Assembly: GCA_963821275.1 (NCBI GenBank)
Contig: CAWGDF010000008.1
Location: 248,001 to 312,000, forward strand
Source of the DNA: JACVRW01 sp963821275
GTDB taxonomy: Bacteria; Actinomycetota; Thermoleophilia; Solirubrobacterales; Thermoleophilaceae
Reading direction: 5' to 3'
Length of the DNA stretch: 64,000 nt
The notes beneath the pieces were generated by a model. It had not been told where the DNA came from and did not search any database. It worked only from the letters and a program-made list of their open reading frames with translations. Positions within the stretch are counted from its first letter, which is position 1, and every line of letters starts with the position of its first letter. A program made the translations under genes and the position numbers. Below, in pieces: positions 52,755 to 61,647 of the stretch.

Positions 52755-54018
52755 CCGCGATACGCCGCTGATCGTGGCGGCGGTGGGAATCTCGGCGCTG
52801 GGTGACTTCCTGCTCTGGATCCCGCTGACCCTCCATCTGCAGGAGGTCACGGGGTCGGGCCTCGCCGTCGCCGCACTGATGATCTGCCTGTGGGCGCCGG
52901 TGGTGCTGCTCGCCCCGCTGGCCGGCTTGCTGGCCGACCGGGTCGAGACGCGGGGCCTTCTGCTCATCGCCTCGCTGGCGCAGGCCGCCACCGCGGCCGC
53001 GCTGGCTCTGGCGGTGGACTCGGTCGCGGCGATCCTCGGGCTGGCCGCCCTGCTGGGCGTCGGCTTCGCGGTGGCTCAGCCCGCGGAGTTCGCGCTCGTG
53101 CCTTCGATCGCCGGCGAGCGTCGCCTCGCCGACCTGAACGGGCGCGTCGAGGCGGCGCGCTACGTCGGGATGACCGCGGGGCCGCTCGTCGGCGGCGCCC
53201 TTGCCGCGGCAGGGGGCACGTCGGCGGCCCTGCTCGTGGACGCCGCAACGTTCGCCTTCGTCGCGCTGGCCGCCGCCCTATTGGGTGTGCGGCGCCGGCC
53301 CGAGCCGGCTCGTGCCGGCCAGGAGGGCTCGCGGGCGCGCGACGGGATCGTCCATCTCTTCCGCGACCGCACCCTCGCGCTGGTGCTGGTCGTTGTGTTC
53401 GTCTCGCTGTTGTTCATGAGCGCCTCCATCACCGCCGAGGTCTTCTTCCTCAAGGAGGACCTCGCCGTGGACGATCTGGCCTACGGCGTGCTGTTCGCCT
53501 CCTGGACCGTGGGCATGGTCCTGGGAGCGCTGGTGGTGTCGCGGCGTGTGCCGCCCGCAGCCATCGTCGCCGTGGCGCTGGTCGCGGTCGGCGTGCAGGG
53601 CGCGGGCCTAGGCCTTCCCACTGCGTGGCTGCTGCCGGCGTTCGCGGGGGCAGCCTGGTTCGTCGGCGGCCTGGGCCACGGCGTCAAGAACGTGCTGACC
53701 CGGACGCTGATCGGAGAGCGGGTCCCGCCCGCGCTCCACGGCCGCGCGTTCGCCGCCTACAACGGCCTGCGCAACGGCGCCGAGCTGATCGCGCTGGCCG
53801 GCGGCGGCGTGCTGGTGGCCGCGCTGGGCGCCCGTGAGACGCTGGCGCTCGCCGGGGCGATCCCGGTGCTGGCCGCGCTGGCGGGACTTGCCGTGTACAG
53901 GGGCCGGACAGCCGGGGCGAAAACCTACCCAGCCGTCAGAACAGCTGCAGGTAGCGGTCGACCTCCCACTGCGTCACCTGGTCGTGCCACTCCTGGAACT
54001 CCTGCTGCTTGGTCTTGA
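52720..54018 (+). CDS. MFS transporter (EntS-like)
   Basis: A 432-residue membrane protein with about ten to twelve hydrophobic spans, the MFS motif L-A-D-R-V near 72-76, and a charged loop between the two halves. It belongs to the MFS_3/EntS-like exporters. It starts inside the end of the oxidase gene (GTG 52720; TTG 52735 possible). Its 3' end overlaps the convergent gmaS by 83 nt, where its tail becomes Pro/Arg-rich and may not be important. Confidence 0.85.
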   Translation: MRAGTLRLRRTDRDTPLIVAAVGISALGDFLLWIPLTLHLQEVTGSGLAVAALMICLWAPVVLLAPLAGLLADRVETRGLLLIASLAQAATAAALALAVDSVAAILGLAALLGVGFAVAQPAEFALVPSIAGERRLADLNGRVEAARYVGMTAGPLVGGALAAAGGTSAALLVDAATFAFVALAAALLGVRRRPEPARAGQEGSRARDGIVHLFRDRTLALVLVVVFVSLLFMSASITAEVFFLKEDLAVDDLAYGVLFASWTVGMVLGALVVSRRVPPAAIVAVALVAVGVQGAGLGLPTAWLLPAFAGAAWFVGGLGHGVKNVLTRTLIGERVPPALHGRAFAAYNGLRNGAELIALAGGGVLVAALGARETLALAGAIPVLAALAGLAVYRGRTAGAKTYPAVRTAAGSGRPPTASPGRATPGTPAAWS

Positions 54019-55324
54019 CGTAGTAGTCGACGTAGTCCTCGCGGCCGGTGAAGCCCAGCGCGGCGCGCAGCACGTCGTCGCGCTCCAGCTCGCGGGTCGC
54101 GTCGAGCAGGTTGGCCGGCAGCAGCTCGATGCCCAGCTCCTCCCGGCGCTCGTCGCTGAGCTCGTGCAGGTTCAGCTCGGTGGTCGGGTCGCCGGGGTCG
54201 AGCCCGCGCTCGATGCCGTCGAGGCCGGCCGCCAGGACCACGGCCGCGCCCAGGTAGGGGTTGCAGCTGCCGTCCACCGTGCGGTCCTCGACGCGGCCGG
54301 CCGCAGGGATGCGCAGCATCTGAGTGCGGTTGTTGTAGCCGTAGCTCACGTACACCGGCGCCCAGCTCGACCCGCTGCGGGTGCCCACCACCAGGCGCTT
54401 GTACGAGCTCACCGTCGGCGCGGTCACGGCGATGTAGGCCTTCGCGTGCGTCTTGAGCCCGCCGATGAAGTGGTAGGCCTCCTCCGATAGCCCCATCCCG
54501 TGCGGGTCGTCGGACGGGTCGGCGTCGAACACGTTCTCGTCGCCGCGCCAGAGGCTCATGTGGAAGTGGCAGCCGTTGCCCGTCAGGTGGGCGAACGGCT
54601 TGGGCATGAACGTGGCCAGCAGGCCGCGTTCCTGGGCCATCGACTCCACCATGTAGCGGAAGAAGATGGCCCGGTCGCAGGTGACGAGCGCGTCGGCGAA
54701 GTCGAAGTTCTGCTCGAACTGGCCGTTTGCGTCCTCGTGGTCGGTGGCGTAGTTGTTCCAGCCCAGCCAGGTGAGGTTGCGCGCCACCTCGGACACGAAG
54801 TCGAGGCTGCGGGTGAGCCCGCGCATGTCGTAACAGGGCTGGTCGAGGGTGTCGAGCGGGTCGGCCAGCTCGATCGAACCGTCCTCGCGCTTGCGGATGA
54901 GGAAGTACTCGAGCTCGATGCCCAGCTTGAAGTCGTAGCCGAGCGAGCGGGCGCGGTCCAGCTGCCGCCGCAGGATCGTGCGGGGGCAGTAGGGCCACTC
55001 CTCGCCCTCCACGTGCACGTCGCAGGCCAAGCGGGCCACCCCCGGACGCCACGGCAGCGGAGTCAGGGTCGAGATGTCCGGCATGGCCGCCATGTCCGGG
55101 TCGTTGGGCCGCTGGCCGATTGCGCCGGCGGCGAAGCCCGCGAAGCCGGCTCCCTCACTCAGGAGGCCATCGAGCAGGCGCGCCGGCACCAGCTTGGCGT
55201 TCGGCTTCCCGTGCATGTCGACGAACTGGGCGAAGAGGAACTCCACGTCGTTGTCGGCGAGGTAGCGCTCGACCTCCTGCCGGGAGGTCGGCGCCTCGAA
55301 GGGAGGGTTCTCGGTTGCGGCCAT
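53936..55324 (-). CDS. gmaS: Gamma-glutamylmethylamide synthetase (type III glutamine synthetase-like)
   Basis: The 462-residue protein is a glutamine synthetase family member: beta-grasp N-domain (F-A-Q-F-V-D-M-H-G-K near 31-40), G-I-E-L-E-Y-F with metal-binding Glu, N-G-C-H-F-H-M-S-L-W and a V-E-D-R-T-V-D arginine region, of GlnT/GlnA-III type. Standing alone it could be a glutamine synthetase; facing genes for an NMG synthase and an NMG dehydrogenase, it most likely joins methylamine to glutamate with ATP, giving gamma-glutamylmethylamide. It is transcribed away from mgsA across a 185-bp control region. Activity is inferred from context. Confidence 0.82.
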   Translation of the reverse strand: MAATENPPFEAPTSRQEVERYLADNDVEFLFAQFVDMHGKPNAKLVPARLLDGLLSEGAGFAGFAAGAIGQRPNDPDMAAMPDISTLTPLPWRPGVARLACDVHVEGEEWPYCPRTILRRQLDRARSLGYDFKLGIELEYFLIRKREDGSIELADPLDTLDQPCYDMRGLTRSLDFVSEVARNLTWLGWNNYATDHEDANGQFEQNFDFADALVTCDRAIFFRYMVESMAQERGLLATFMPKPFAHLTGNGCHFHMSLWRGDENVFDADPSDDPHGMGLSEEAYHFIGGLKTHAKAYIAVTAPTVSSYKRLVVGTRSGSSWAPVYVSYGYNNRTQMLRIPAAGRVEDRTVDGSCNPYLGAAVVLAAGLDGIERGLDPGDPTTELNLHELSDERREELGIELLPANLLDATRELERDDVLRAALGFTGREDYVDYYVKTKQQEFQEWHDQVTQWEVDRYLQLF

Positions 55325-55355
55325 AGGGCTTTCTATCCCGTGCGTCGCTCAGGGC

Positions 55356-55376
55356 CAATGTCGCGGGCCGACATTG
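55356..55376. promoter_or_regulatory. Perfect palindrome CAATGTCG-N5-CGACATTG in the NMG control region
   Basis: Two 8-bp arms match perfectly around a 5-bp spacer. It lies 32 bp from the gmaS start, where a bound protein would block gmaS transcription. The size fits a dimeric GntR/TetR-type regulator; none is encoded in the window. Confidence 0.65.
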
Positions 55377-55400
55377 TTGGGCGGGCAGGCGTGTGGCGCG

Positions 55401-55406
55401 ACTCTA
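55401..55406 (-). promoter_or_regulatory. Possible -10 box of gmaS
   Basis: TAGAGT on the minus strand, 76 nt upstream of the gmaS ATG. The second palindrome (55418-55434) covers its -35 position, and the first (55356-55376) lies downstream of the predicted start site. Confidence 0.45.
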
Positions 55407-55417
55407 CAGTCGGCCAG

Positions 55418-55434
55418 GTGTGGACACTCCACAC
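55418..55434. promoter_or_regulatory. Perfect palindrome GTGTGGA-N3-TCCACAC in the NMG control region
   Basis: 7-bp arms around CAC, in the middle of the gmaS-mgsA intergenic region. A smaller TGGCGG-C-CCGCCA repeat follows at 55453-55465. These are candidate operators for divergent control. Confidence 0.6.
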
Positions 55435-55489
55435 AGGGCCGGCGGGAATTGTTGGCGGCCCGCCATGTGAAGGGGTGGGGCCTCGAAAC

Positions 55490-55495
55490 TACACT
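55490..55495 (+). promoter_or_regulatory. -10 box of the mgs-mgd operon
   Basis: TACACT, 14 nt before the mgsA ATG, with TGTGAA at 55466-55471 as a weak -35 (18-bp spacing). Confidence 0.45.
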
Positions 55496-55509
55496 CGCCG
55501 CAGAGCGCA

Positions 55510-56412
55510 ATGTGCGGAATCGCAGGACTTTTCGGCAAGTCGACCGAGCTCGGCGACGCCCTGGGACAGCACCTGGGCGACATGCTGCTGCAGCTCAGCG
55601 ACCGTGGTCCCGACAGCGCGGGGGTCGCGTTCTACCGCGACCCGGCGCCGGCGGGCGCCAGCAAGGTATCGCTGCTCGAGCCGACGCCCGGCTTCGACTG
55701 GACGCCCGTTCACGAGTCCCTTCGCGCCGCCTTCGGCGCCGGCGAGCCCGAGGTTCGCGCCACCCATGCCGTGATCGTCGTCGACGCCGAGGCCGACGAG
55801 GCGGTGGAATGGCTGCGCGCGAACCACCCCGAGCTGCGCATCATGAGCGCGGGCCGGACGATCGAGATCTACAAGGAGGAGGGCTCCCCGCGCCGCTTCG
55901 TGGAGCGTTTCGACCTGGCCGGGATGCAGGGCAGCCACGCCGTCGGCCATACCCGCATGGCCACCGAGAGCCGCGTGACCACCGAGCACTCGCATCCGTT
56001 CTCCACCGGGCTCGACCTCTGCCTCGTTCACAACGGCTCGCTCTCCAACCACAACCGGCTGCGTCGGCGCCTGCGCCGCGAGGGCATCGACTTCCAGACC
56101 GACAACGACTCCGAGGTCGCGGCCGGCTACCTGACCTACCGGCTGCGGGAGGGCGCGAGCCTCGAGCAGGCGCTGGAGGGCTGCCTCGAGGACCTCGACG
56201 GCTTCTACACCTTCGCGGTGGGCACCGCCGACGGCTTCGCCGTGCTGCGCGATCCGATCGCCTGCAAGCCGGCGGTGATGGCCGAGACCGACGACTGGGT
56301 GGCCATGGCGTCGGAGTACCGCGCGATCGCCACGCTGCCCGGCGCGGAGGAGGCGGCCGTCTGGGAGCCGGAGCCCGGGCGCGTGTACGTCTGGGAGCGC
56401 GCGCCCGTCTGA
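55510..56412 (+). CDS. mgsA: NMG synthase amidotransferase subunit (GlxB-like)
   Basis: The 300-residue protein is a class II glutamine amidotransferase: M-C-G-I-A-G-L-F-G, with Cys2 as the Ntn nucleophile, R-G-P-D-S-A-G-V near 32-39, G-H-T-R-M-A-T near 145-151 and V-H-N-G-S-L-S-N-H near 174-182. In NMG synthase this subunit corresponds to the amidotransferase domain of glutamate synthase and releases methylamine from gamma-glutamylmethylamide. It starts the operon; each following mgs gene overlaps the previous stop by one base. Confidence 0.88.
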   Translation: MCGIAGLFGKSTELGDALGQHLGDMLLQLSDRGPDSAGVAFYRDPAPAGASKVSLLEPTPGFDWTPVHESLRAAFGAGEPEVRATHAVIVVDAEADEAVEWLRANHPELRIMSAGRTIEIYKEEGSPRRFVERFDLAGMQGSHAVGHTRMATESRVTTEHSHPFSTGLDLCLVHNGSLSNHNRLRRRLRREGIDFQTDNDSEVAAGYLTYRLREGASLEQALEGCLEDLDGFYTFAVGTADGFAVLRDPIACKPAVMAETDDWVAMASEYRAIATLPGAEEAAVWEPEPGRVYVWERAPV

Positions 56413-57122
56413 TGTCGGCCACGAGCAGCGACGTGGTCGCCCGTACGGTCGACCTGGCGGACACGACCCTCCGAGAGCTCAACGCCGCCCTGCATGAGGT
56501 GGGCGAGGACGGGCCGCGGAGGTGGCGGGTGCTCAACCCGCGCGGAGCGCACGCGCTGGCCGTGGGGCTGGACGCCCCGATCGAGGTCGACGTCGAGGGG
56601 CACGTGGGCTACTACTGCGCCGGCATGAACAAGCAGGCGACCGTGCGCGTGCACGGCAACTGCGGCACCGGGGCCGCCGAGAACATCATGTCCGGCAGCG
56701 TGGTGGTGGACGGCAACGCCAGCCAGTCGGCCGCCGCCAGCGGCCGCGGCGGCCTGGTGGTGGTCAAGGGCGACGCCTCGGCTCGCTGCGGGATCTCCAT
56801 GAAGGGCGTGGACATCGTGGTGCGCGGCTCGGTGGGTCACATGAGCGGCTTCATGGCCCAGAAGGGCCGCTTGGTCGTGTGCGGCGACGCCGGCGACGCG
56901 CTGGGCGACTCGATCTACGAGGCCCATCTGTACGTGCGCGGCACCGTGGCGGGCCTGGGCGCGGACTGCGTGGAGAAGGAGATCCGGCCGCACCACCGCG
57001 AGGAGCTTGTCGCTCTGCTGGAGCAGGCCGAGGCCGACGACTGCGACCCGGACGACTTCAGGCGCTACGGGTCGGCCAGGCGCCTCTACAACTTCGACAT
57101 CGACCACGCGGGCGAGTACTGA
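56412..57122 (+). CDS. mgsB: NMG synthase GXGXG-domain subunit (GlxC-like)
   Basis: The 236-residue protein is the separate GXGXG beta-helix domain of the glutamate synthase large chain, seen as regular short beta repeats (G-S-V-V-V-D-G-N-A, G-G-L-V-V-V-K-G-D-A, G-V-D-I-V-V-R-G-S-V-G-H, G-R-L-V-V-C-G-D-A-G-D-A-L-G-D). It is structural, bridging the amidotransferase and FMN subunits. ATG overlaps the mgsA stop (TGATG). Confidence 0.88.
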   Translation: MSATSSDVVARTVDLADTTLRELNAALHEVGEDGPRRWRVLNPRGAHALAVGLDAPIEVDVEGHVGYYCAGMNKQATVRVHGNCGTGAAENIMSGSVVVDGNASQSAAASGRGGLVVVKGDASARCGISMKGVDIVVRGSVGHMSGFMAQKGRLVVCGDAGDALGDSIYEAHLYVRGTVAGLGADCVEKEIRPHHREELVALLEQAEADDCDPDDFRRYGSARRLYNFDIDHAGEY

Positions 57123-58471
57123 TGTTGAGCAATCGCTCCGGTCCGGGCCAGCCCGGCCCCTCGCGCCCGGCGCTCCGCGAGTCGGCCCTCTTCGACCGCC
57201 ACGTGATCGGCGAGATCCACCGCGCCGCCCGCGAGGGGATCTACGACATCCGCGGCTTCGGGGCCAAGCGGGCGGTGCCCCACTTCGACGATCTGCTGTT
57301 CCTGGGGGCCAGCGTGTCCCGCTATCCGCTCGAGGGCTATCGCGAGCGCTGCGACACCGATCTCGTGCTGGGTGACCGCTTCGCCTCCAAGCCGCTTCAC
57401 CTCGAGATCCCGATCACGATCGCCGGCATGAGCTTCGGCGCGCTCTCGGCGCCGGCCAAGGAGGCGCTCGGGCGGGGAGCCAGCGCGGTGGGCACGAGCA
57501 CCACCACCGGCGACGGCGGCATGACCCCGGAGGAGCGCGAGCACTCGAGCCTGCTCGTCTACCAGATGCTGCCCTCGCGCTACGGGATGAACCCGGACGA
57601 CCTGCGCCGGGCGGACGCGATCGAGATCGTCGTCGGCCAGGGCGCGAAGCCCGGAGGCGGCGGCATCCTCCTGGGCCAGAAGATCTCGGACCGCGTGGCC
57701 GAGATGCGGGACCTGCCCAAGGGGATCGACCAGCGCAGCGCCTGCCGGCACCCCGACTGGACGGGGCCGGACGATCTGGAGATCAAGATCGGCGAGCTGC
57801 GCGAGATCACCGACTGGGAGAAGCCGGTGTTCGTGAAGGTGGGGGCCAGCCGGCCCAACTTCGACGTCGCCCTGGCCGTCAAGGCCGGCGCCGACGTGGT
57901 GGTCCTGGACGGCATGCAGGGAGGCACCGCCGCCACCCAGGAGGTCTTCATCGAGCACGTCGGCATTCCCACGCTCGCCGCGATCCCGCCGGCGGTCGAG
58001 GCGCTCCAGGAGCTGGACATGCACCGCAAGGTGCAGTTGGTGGTCTCGGGCGGGATCCGATCGGGCGCCGACACGGCGAAGGCGCTCGCCCTCGGCGCGG
58101 ACGCGGTCTCCATCGGCGTGGCCGCGATCGTGGCGCTGGGGGACAACTCGCCCGAGCACCAGGAGGGCTACGAGGAGATCGGCACCTCCGCCGGCTACTA
58201 CGACGACTGGCACGAGGGCCGCGACCCGGCGGGCATCTCCACGCAGGACGACGAGCTGGCGGCCCGCTTCGACCCCGAGCTCGGCGGCAGGCGGCTGGCC
58301 AACTACCTGCGCGCCATGGTCCTCGAGACCCAGACCATCGCCCGCGCCTGCGGCAAGTCGCACGTGCACAACCTGGAGCCCGAGGACCTGGTCGCGCTCA
58401 GCGTCGAAGCCGCTGCCATGGCCCGCGTCCCGCTTGCCGGAACGAGCTGGATTCCGGGCCGGGATGACTAG
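57122..58471 (+). CDS. mgsC: NMG synthase FMN-binding subunit (GlxD-like)
   Basis: The 449-residue protein is the FMN-binding TIM barrel of glutamate synthase: I-A-G-M-S-F-G-A-L-S near 101-110, G-Q-G-A-K-P-G-G-G-G near 175-184, V-V-L-D-G-M-Q-G-G-T-A-A near 259-270 and V-S-G-G-I-R-S-G near 306-313. It would bind methylamine to 2-oxoglutarate and reduce the product to N-methylglutamate. The element that in GltB holds the 3Fe-4S cysteines (C-x5-C-P-x-G-I-x-T-Q) here reads D-W-H-E-G-R-D-P-A-G-I-S-T-Q, without cysteines, near 358-371. ATG overlaps the mgsB stop. Confidence 0.88.
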   Translation: MLSNRSGPGQPGPSRPALRESALFDRHVIGEIHRAAREGIYDIRGFGAKRAVPHFDDLLFLGASVSRYPLEGYRERCDTDLVLGDRFASKPLHLEIPITIAGMSFGALSAPAKEALGRGASAVGTSTTTGDGGMTPEEREHSSLLVYQMLPSRYGMNPDDLRRADAIEIVVGQGAKPGGGGILLGQKISDRVAEMRDLPKGIDQRSACRHPDWTGPDDLEIKIGELREITDWEKPVFVKVGASRPNFDVALAVKAGADVVVLDGMQGGTAATQEVFIEHVGIPTLAAIPPAVEALQELDMHRKVQLVVSGGIRSGADTAKALALGADAVSIGVAAIVALGDNSPEHQEGYEEIGTSAGYYDDWHEGRDPAGISTQDDELAARFDPELGGRRLANYLRAMVLETQTIARACGKSHVHNLEPEDLVALSVEAAAMARVPLAGTSWIPGRDD

Positions 58472-58489
58472 CTCTTGTACCTATTTGTT

Positions 58490-58495
58490 TAGTAT
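58490..58495 (+). promoter_or_regulatory. Possible internal promoter before mgdB
   Basis: TAGTAT lies in a short AT-rich patch (58474-58495) in the only real gap of the operon (48 nt), 25 nt before the mgdB ATG. The -35 is unclear. It could let the dehydrogenase genes be expressed separately from mgsABC. Confidence 0.45.
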
Positions 58496-58519
58496 CGTCC
58501 GAGCCGAGGCCCGACGTCC

Positions 58520-58771
58520 ATGTCCTACGTGCTCACCTGTCCGAACTGCGGCCCGCGCGAGGTCACGGACTTCAGCTTCGGCGGTGAGGTGAACCCCCGC
58601 CCGGCTGCGCGTCCGACCGAGCGGGAGCTCGGCGTCTACAACTACTTCCGCCTCAACGTGGCCGGCGTGCAGCGCGAGTGGTGGTACCACCGCTCCGGCT
58701 GCGCCGCCTGGTTCTTGGCCGAGCGCGACACTCGCACGAACGAGGTGCTGTTCACGGAGCTTCCTTCATGA
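58520..58771 (+). CDS. mgdB: N-methylglutamate dehydrogenase delta subunit (SoxD-like)
   Basis: The 83-residue protein is the small zinc-ribbon subunit of heterotetrameric sarcosine oxidases: C-P-N-C-G-P-R-E-V near 7-15, then W-W-Y-H-R-S-G-C-A-A-W-F near 53-64, giving the Cys/Cys/His/Cys zinc site. It holds the alpha and beta subunits together. The stop overlaps the start of the alpha-subunit gene (ATGA). Confidence 0.88.
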   Translation: MSYVLTCPNCGPREVTDFSFGGEVNPRPAARPTERELGVYNYFRLNVAGVQREWWYHRSGCAAWFLAERDTRTNEVLFTELPS

Positions 58772-61647
58772 GCCGCCTGCCAACGCAGGGCGGCGAGCGG
58801 ATCTACCGGGACCGCAGGCTGAGCTTCAGCTTCGACGGCAAGCCGGTCGAGGCGCTCGAGGGCGACACGATCGGCTCGGCGCTCTACGCCGCGGGCCAGC
58901 GCACCTTCTCCCGCAGCTTCAAGTACCACCGGCGGCGCGGGCTGCTGTGCTGCGCCGGCCAGTGTCCCAACTGCCTCGTCCAGGTCGACGATGCGCCCGG
59001 CGTCCGAGCCTGCACGGAGCCGGTGCGAGAGGGCATGCGCGTGGAGCACATGAACGCGTCACCCTCGCTCGACTTCGACGTGATGCGGGCCACCGACCTG
59101 GTGGGCACCCCGTTTACCCCGCCGGGCTTCTACTACAAGACCTTCATCCGGCCACGGCGCCTGTGGCCGCTGTACGAGAAGGTGCTGCGCCACGCCGCCG
59201 GGCTGGGCCGGCTGCCCCGGTCCCGGCCCGAGCGGGAGTGGCGCACCGAGTACCGGCGCCGCCACGCGGACGTGCTGGTGGTGGGCGGCGGCGCAGCCGG
59301 CCTGGCCGCGGCCACCGCGGCTGCGGAGCTGGGCGCCGACGTGGTGCTCGCCGACGAGGGCCCGGAGCCGGGTGGCCGCCTGCTGGCCGAGGGCGGCCAC
59401 GAGTACGCGCGCGAGCAGACCGAGCACGCCCGGGGCGCGGGGGTCGAGTTGCTCGCCAACGCGCCGGCGCTGGGCGCCTTCGACGGGCTGGTGCCGGTGT
59501 GGGAGGGCGACACCCTGCATCAGGTGCGTGCGCGCCGCCAGGTGTACGCCACGGGGGCGATCGAGCAGCCGCTCTTGTTCTCCGGCAACGACCTCCCCGG
59601 GGTGATGCTCTCCGGCGGAGCGCGGCGGCTGCTGTCGCTCTATGCCGTCCAGCCCGGCTCGCGTGCGGTGGTCGCCACCGTGAGCGACCGCGGGCTGGAG
59701 GCCGCCCTCGCCCTGGACGACGCCGGCGTCGAGCTCGCCTGCGTGGCCGACCTGCGCCCTGACGGCGCGTCGCCGGCAGCGAGCGAGCTGGCCCGTCGCG
59801 GCGTGCAGATCCACTACGACGCGACCGTGCTCGAGGCCCGCGGGCGGAGCCACCTCCAGGGGGTGGTGCTCGGCGCGCCTGGCGCCGAGGAGGCCACGAA
59901 CGGCGAGCGCGCGGTGGCCTGCGACCTGCTGGTGGTCTCGGGCGGCAGCGCTCCCGCCACCTCGCTCCTCACCCAGGCCGGCGCTCGTACCGCCTACGAC
60001 GCCGAGCGCGGTCTGTTCGCCCTCACCGAGCTGCGAGGGGACCTGCTCGTGGCCGGGGAGGTCGCCGGTCACGGGGAGCTGGACGCCGCCGAGCTGTCCG
60101 GCGCGGTGGCCGGCGCCGAGGCCGCGCACTCCCTGGGGCTCGGCGACGCGGCCTCGCGCGAGCGGGCCGCTCAGGGCGAAGGCCGGCTGGAGGCGCGCAG
60201 CGCCGACCCGGGGCGGGCCGCGGTCCCGCCCGCGCGCACCAGCGAGCGCCGGGGGAAGTGCTTCGCCTGCCTGTGCGAGGACGTGACCGCCAAGGACATT
60301 CACCTGAGCGTGAAGGAGGGTTATGACTCGATCGAGCTCTCCAAGCGCTACACCACCACCACCATGGGCCCCTGCCAGGGGCGCATGTGCCAGCTGCCCG
60401 CGATCCGCCTGATGGCGGACGAGACCGGGCAGAGCCTGGAGGAGGTGGGCACCACCACCGCGCGCCCGCCCTGGCAGGCGGTGCCGATGGGCGCGCTTGC
60501 CGGGCGGCCCTTCGAGCCGGCCAAGCGCTCCTCGATCCACGGTCGTCACCGGGAGCTGGGGGCCAACGTGATGTGGGCGGGCGACTGGCGGCGGGCCTAC
60601 GACTACGGCGACCCGCGCGGTGAGGCGCTGGCCGTACACGAGGCGGCCGGCCTGATCGACGTGTCCACGCTGGGCAAGCTCATCGTGCGCGGCCCCGACG
60701 CCGGCGAGTTTCTCGACCGCCTCTACCCCAACCGCCTCTCCAACCTGAAGCCGGGCCGCATCCGCTACGGGGTGCTCACCAGCGACGCGGGCCGGATCAT
60801 CGACGACGGCACCATCTGCCGTCTCGACGACGAGACCTACTACGTGACCACCACCTCGAGTGGCGCGGGAGCGGTCTACGAGTGGTTCTCCTGGTGGCTG
60901 GCCGACTGGCGCATGGGCGTGCACATGACCGACGTGACCCAGGGCCTGGCCGCGATCAACCTGGCCGGTCCCCGCGCGCGGGAGATCATGGGCGCGGTGA
61001 CCGACCTCGACTGCTCCAGCGAGGCCTTCGGCTATCTCGACGGCCGCCAGGCCGAGGTGGCGGGGGTGCCCGCGCTGGTGCTGCGCATCGGCTTCGTGGG
61101 AGAGGTGGGTTACGAGATCCACTTCGCGGCCGCGCACGGTGAGTACCTCTGGGACGCCCTGCTCGAGGCCGGGGCCGCGCACGGCGTGCGCCCGTTCGGC
61201 CTGGAGCCGCAACGGCTCCTGCGGCTGCAGAAGATGCACGTGCTGATCGGCCAGGACACCGACTCCGAGTCCACCCCCTACAGCGCGGCCATGCCCTGGA
61301 TCGTGAAGCTGGACAAGGACGAGGACTTCATCGGCCGCTGGTCCCTCGAGCGGGCCGCCGAGGAGCCGCCCGAGATCGCGCTCGTGGGCTTCACGCTTCC
61401 CGACGGCCAGGTCCCGACCGAGGGCGCCGTCGTGCTCACGGCCAACGGCGACGACGGCCCGGTCGGCCAGGTGACGAGCGCGCGGCACTCGCCCCAGCTC
61501 GGCGGTGTGATCGGGATGGCCTGGGTGCCCGCGGGGCTCGCCGCGGAGGGCACCGAGGTCACGATCGCCGACAACGGCAGCCGCCTGCAGGCCCGGGTGG
61601 TCACCAAGCCCTTCTACGACCCCGAGGGCGAGGTGCTGCGCTCGTGA
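58768..61647 (+). CDS. mgdC: N-methylglutamate dehydrogenase alpha subunit (SoxA-like)
   Basis: The 959-residue protein has three modules. The N-terminus (about 15-95) is a Fer2_4 domain with C61-x4-C66-x2-C69 and Cys81, so it may bind a 2Fe-2S cluster. Residues about 165-470 form an NAD/FAD-binding oxidoreductase fold (V-V-G-G-G-A-A-G-L-A-A), followed by a BFD-like Cys cluster (C498-x2-C501-x-C503, C536-x4-C541). The C-terminal part (about 575-955) is a GCV_T aminomethyltransferase domain that binds tetrahydrofolate and captures the N-methyl carbon as methylene-tetrahydrofolate. ATG start overlaps mgdB. Confidence 0.9.
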   Translation: MSRLPTQGGERIYRDRRLSFSFDGKPVEALEGDTIGSALYAAGQRTFSRSFKYHRRRGLLCCAGQCPNCLVQVDDAPGVRACTEPVREGMRVEHMNASPSLDFDVMRATDLVGTPFTPPGFYYKTFIRPRRLWPLYEKVLRHAAGLGRLPRSRPEREWRTEYRRRHADVLVVGGGAAGLAAATAAAELGADVVLADEGPEPGGRLLAEGGHEYAREQTEHARGAGVELLANAPALGAFDGLVPVWEGDTLHQVRARRQVYATGAIEQPLLFSGNDLPGVMLSGGARRLLSLYAVQPGSRAVVATVSDRGLEAALALDDAGVELACVADLRPDGASPAASELARRGVQIHYDATVLEARGRSHLQGVVLGAPGAEEATNGERAVACDLLVVSGGSAPATSLLTQAGARTAYDAERGLFALTELRGDLLVAGEVAGHGELDAAELSGAVAGAEAAHSLGLGDAASRERAAQGEGRLEARSADPGRAAVPPARTSERRGKCFACLCEDVTAKDIHLSVKEGYDSIELSKRYTTTTMGPCQGRMCQLPAIRLMADETGQSLEEVGTTTARPPWQAVPMGALAGRPFEPAKRSSIHGRHRELGANVMWAGDWRRAYDYGDPRGEALAVHEAAGLIDVSTLGKLIVRGPDAGEFLDRLYPNRLSNLKPGRIRYGVLTSDAGRIIDDGTICRLDDETYYVTTTSSGAGAVYEWFSWWLADWRMGVHMTDVTQGLAAINLAGPRAREIMGAVTDLDCSSEAFGYLDGRQAEVAGVPALVLRIGFVGEVGYEIHFAAAHGEYLWDALLEAGAAHGVRPFGLEPQRLLRLQKMHVLIGQDTDSESTPYSAAMPWIVKLDKDEDFIGRWSLERAAEEPPEIALVGFTLPDGQVPTEGAVVLTANGDDGPVGQVTSARHSPQLGGVIGMAWVPAGLAAEGTEVTIADNGSRLQARVVTKPFYDPEGEVLRS

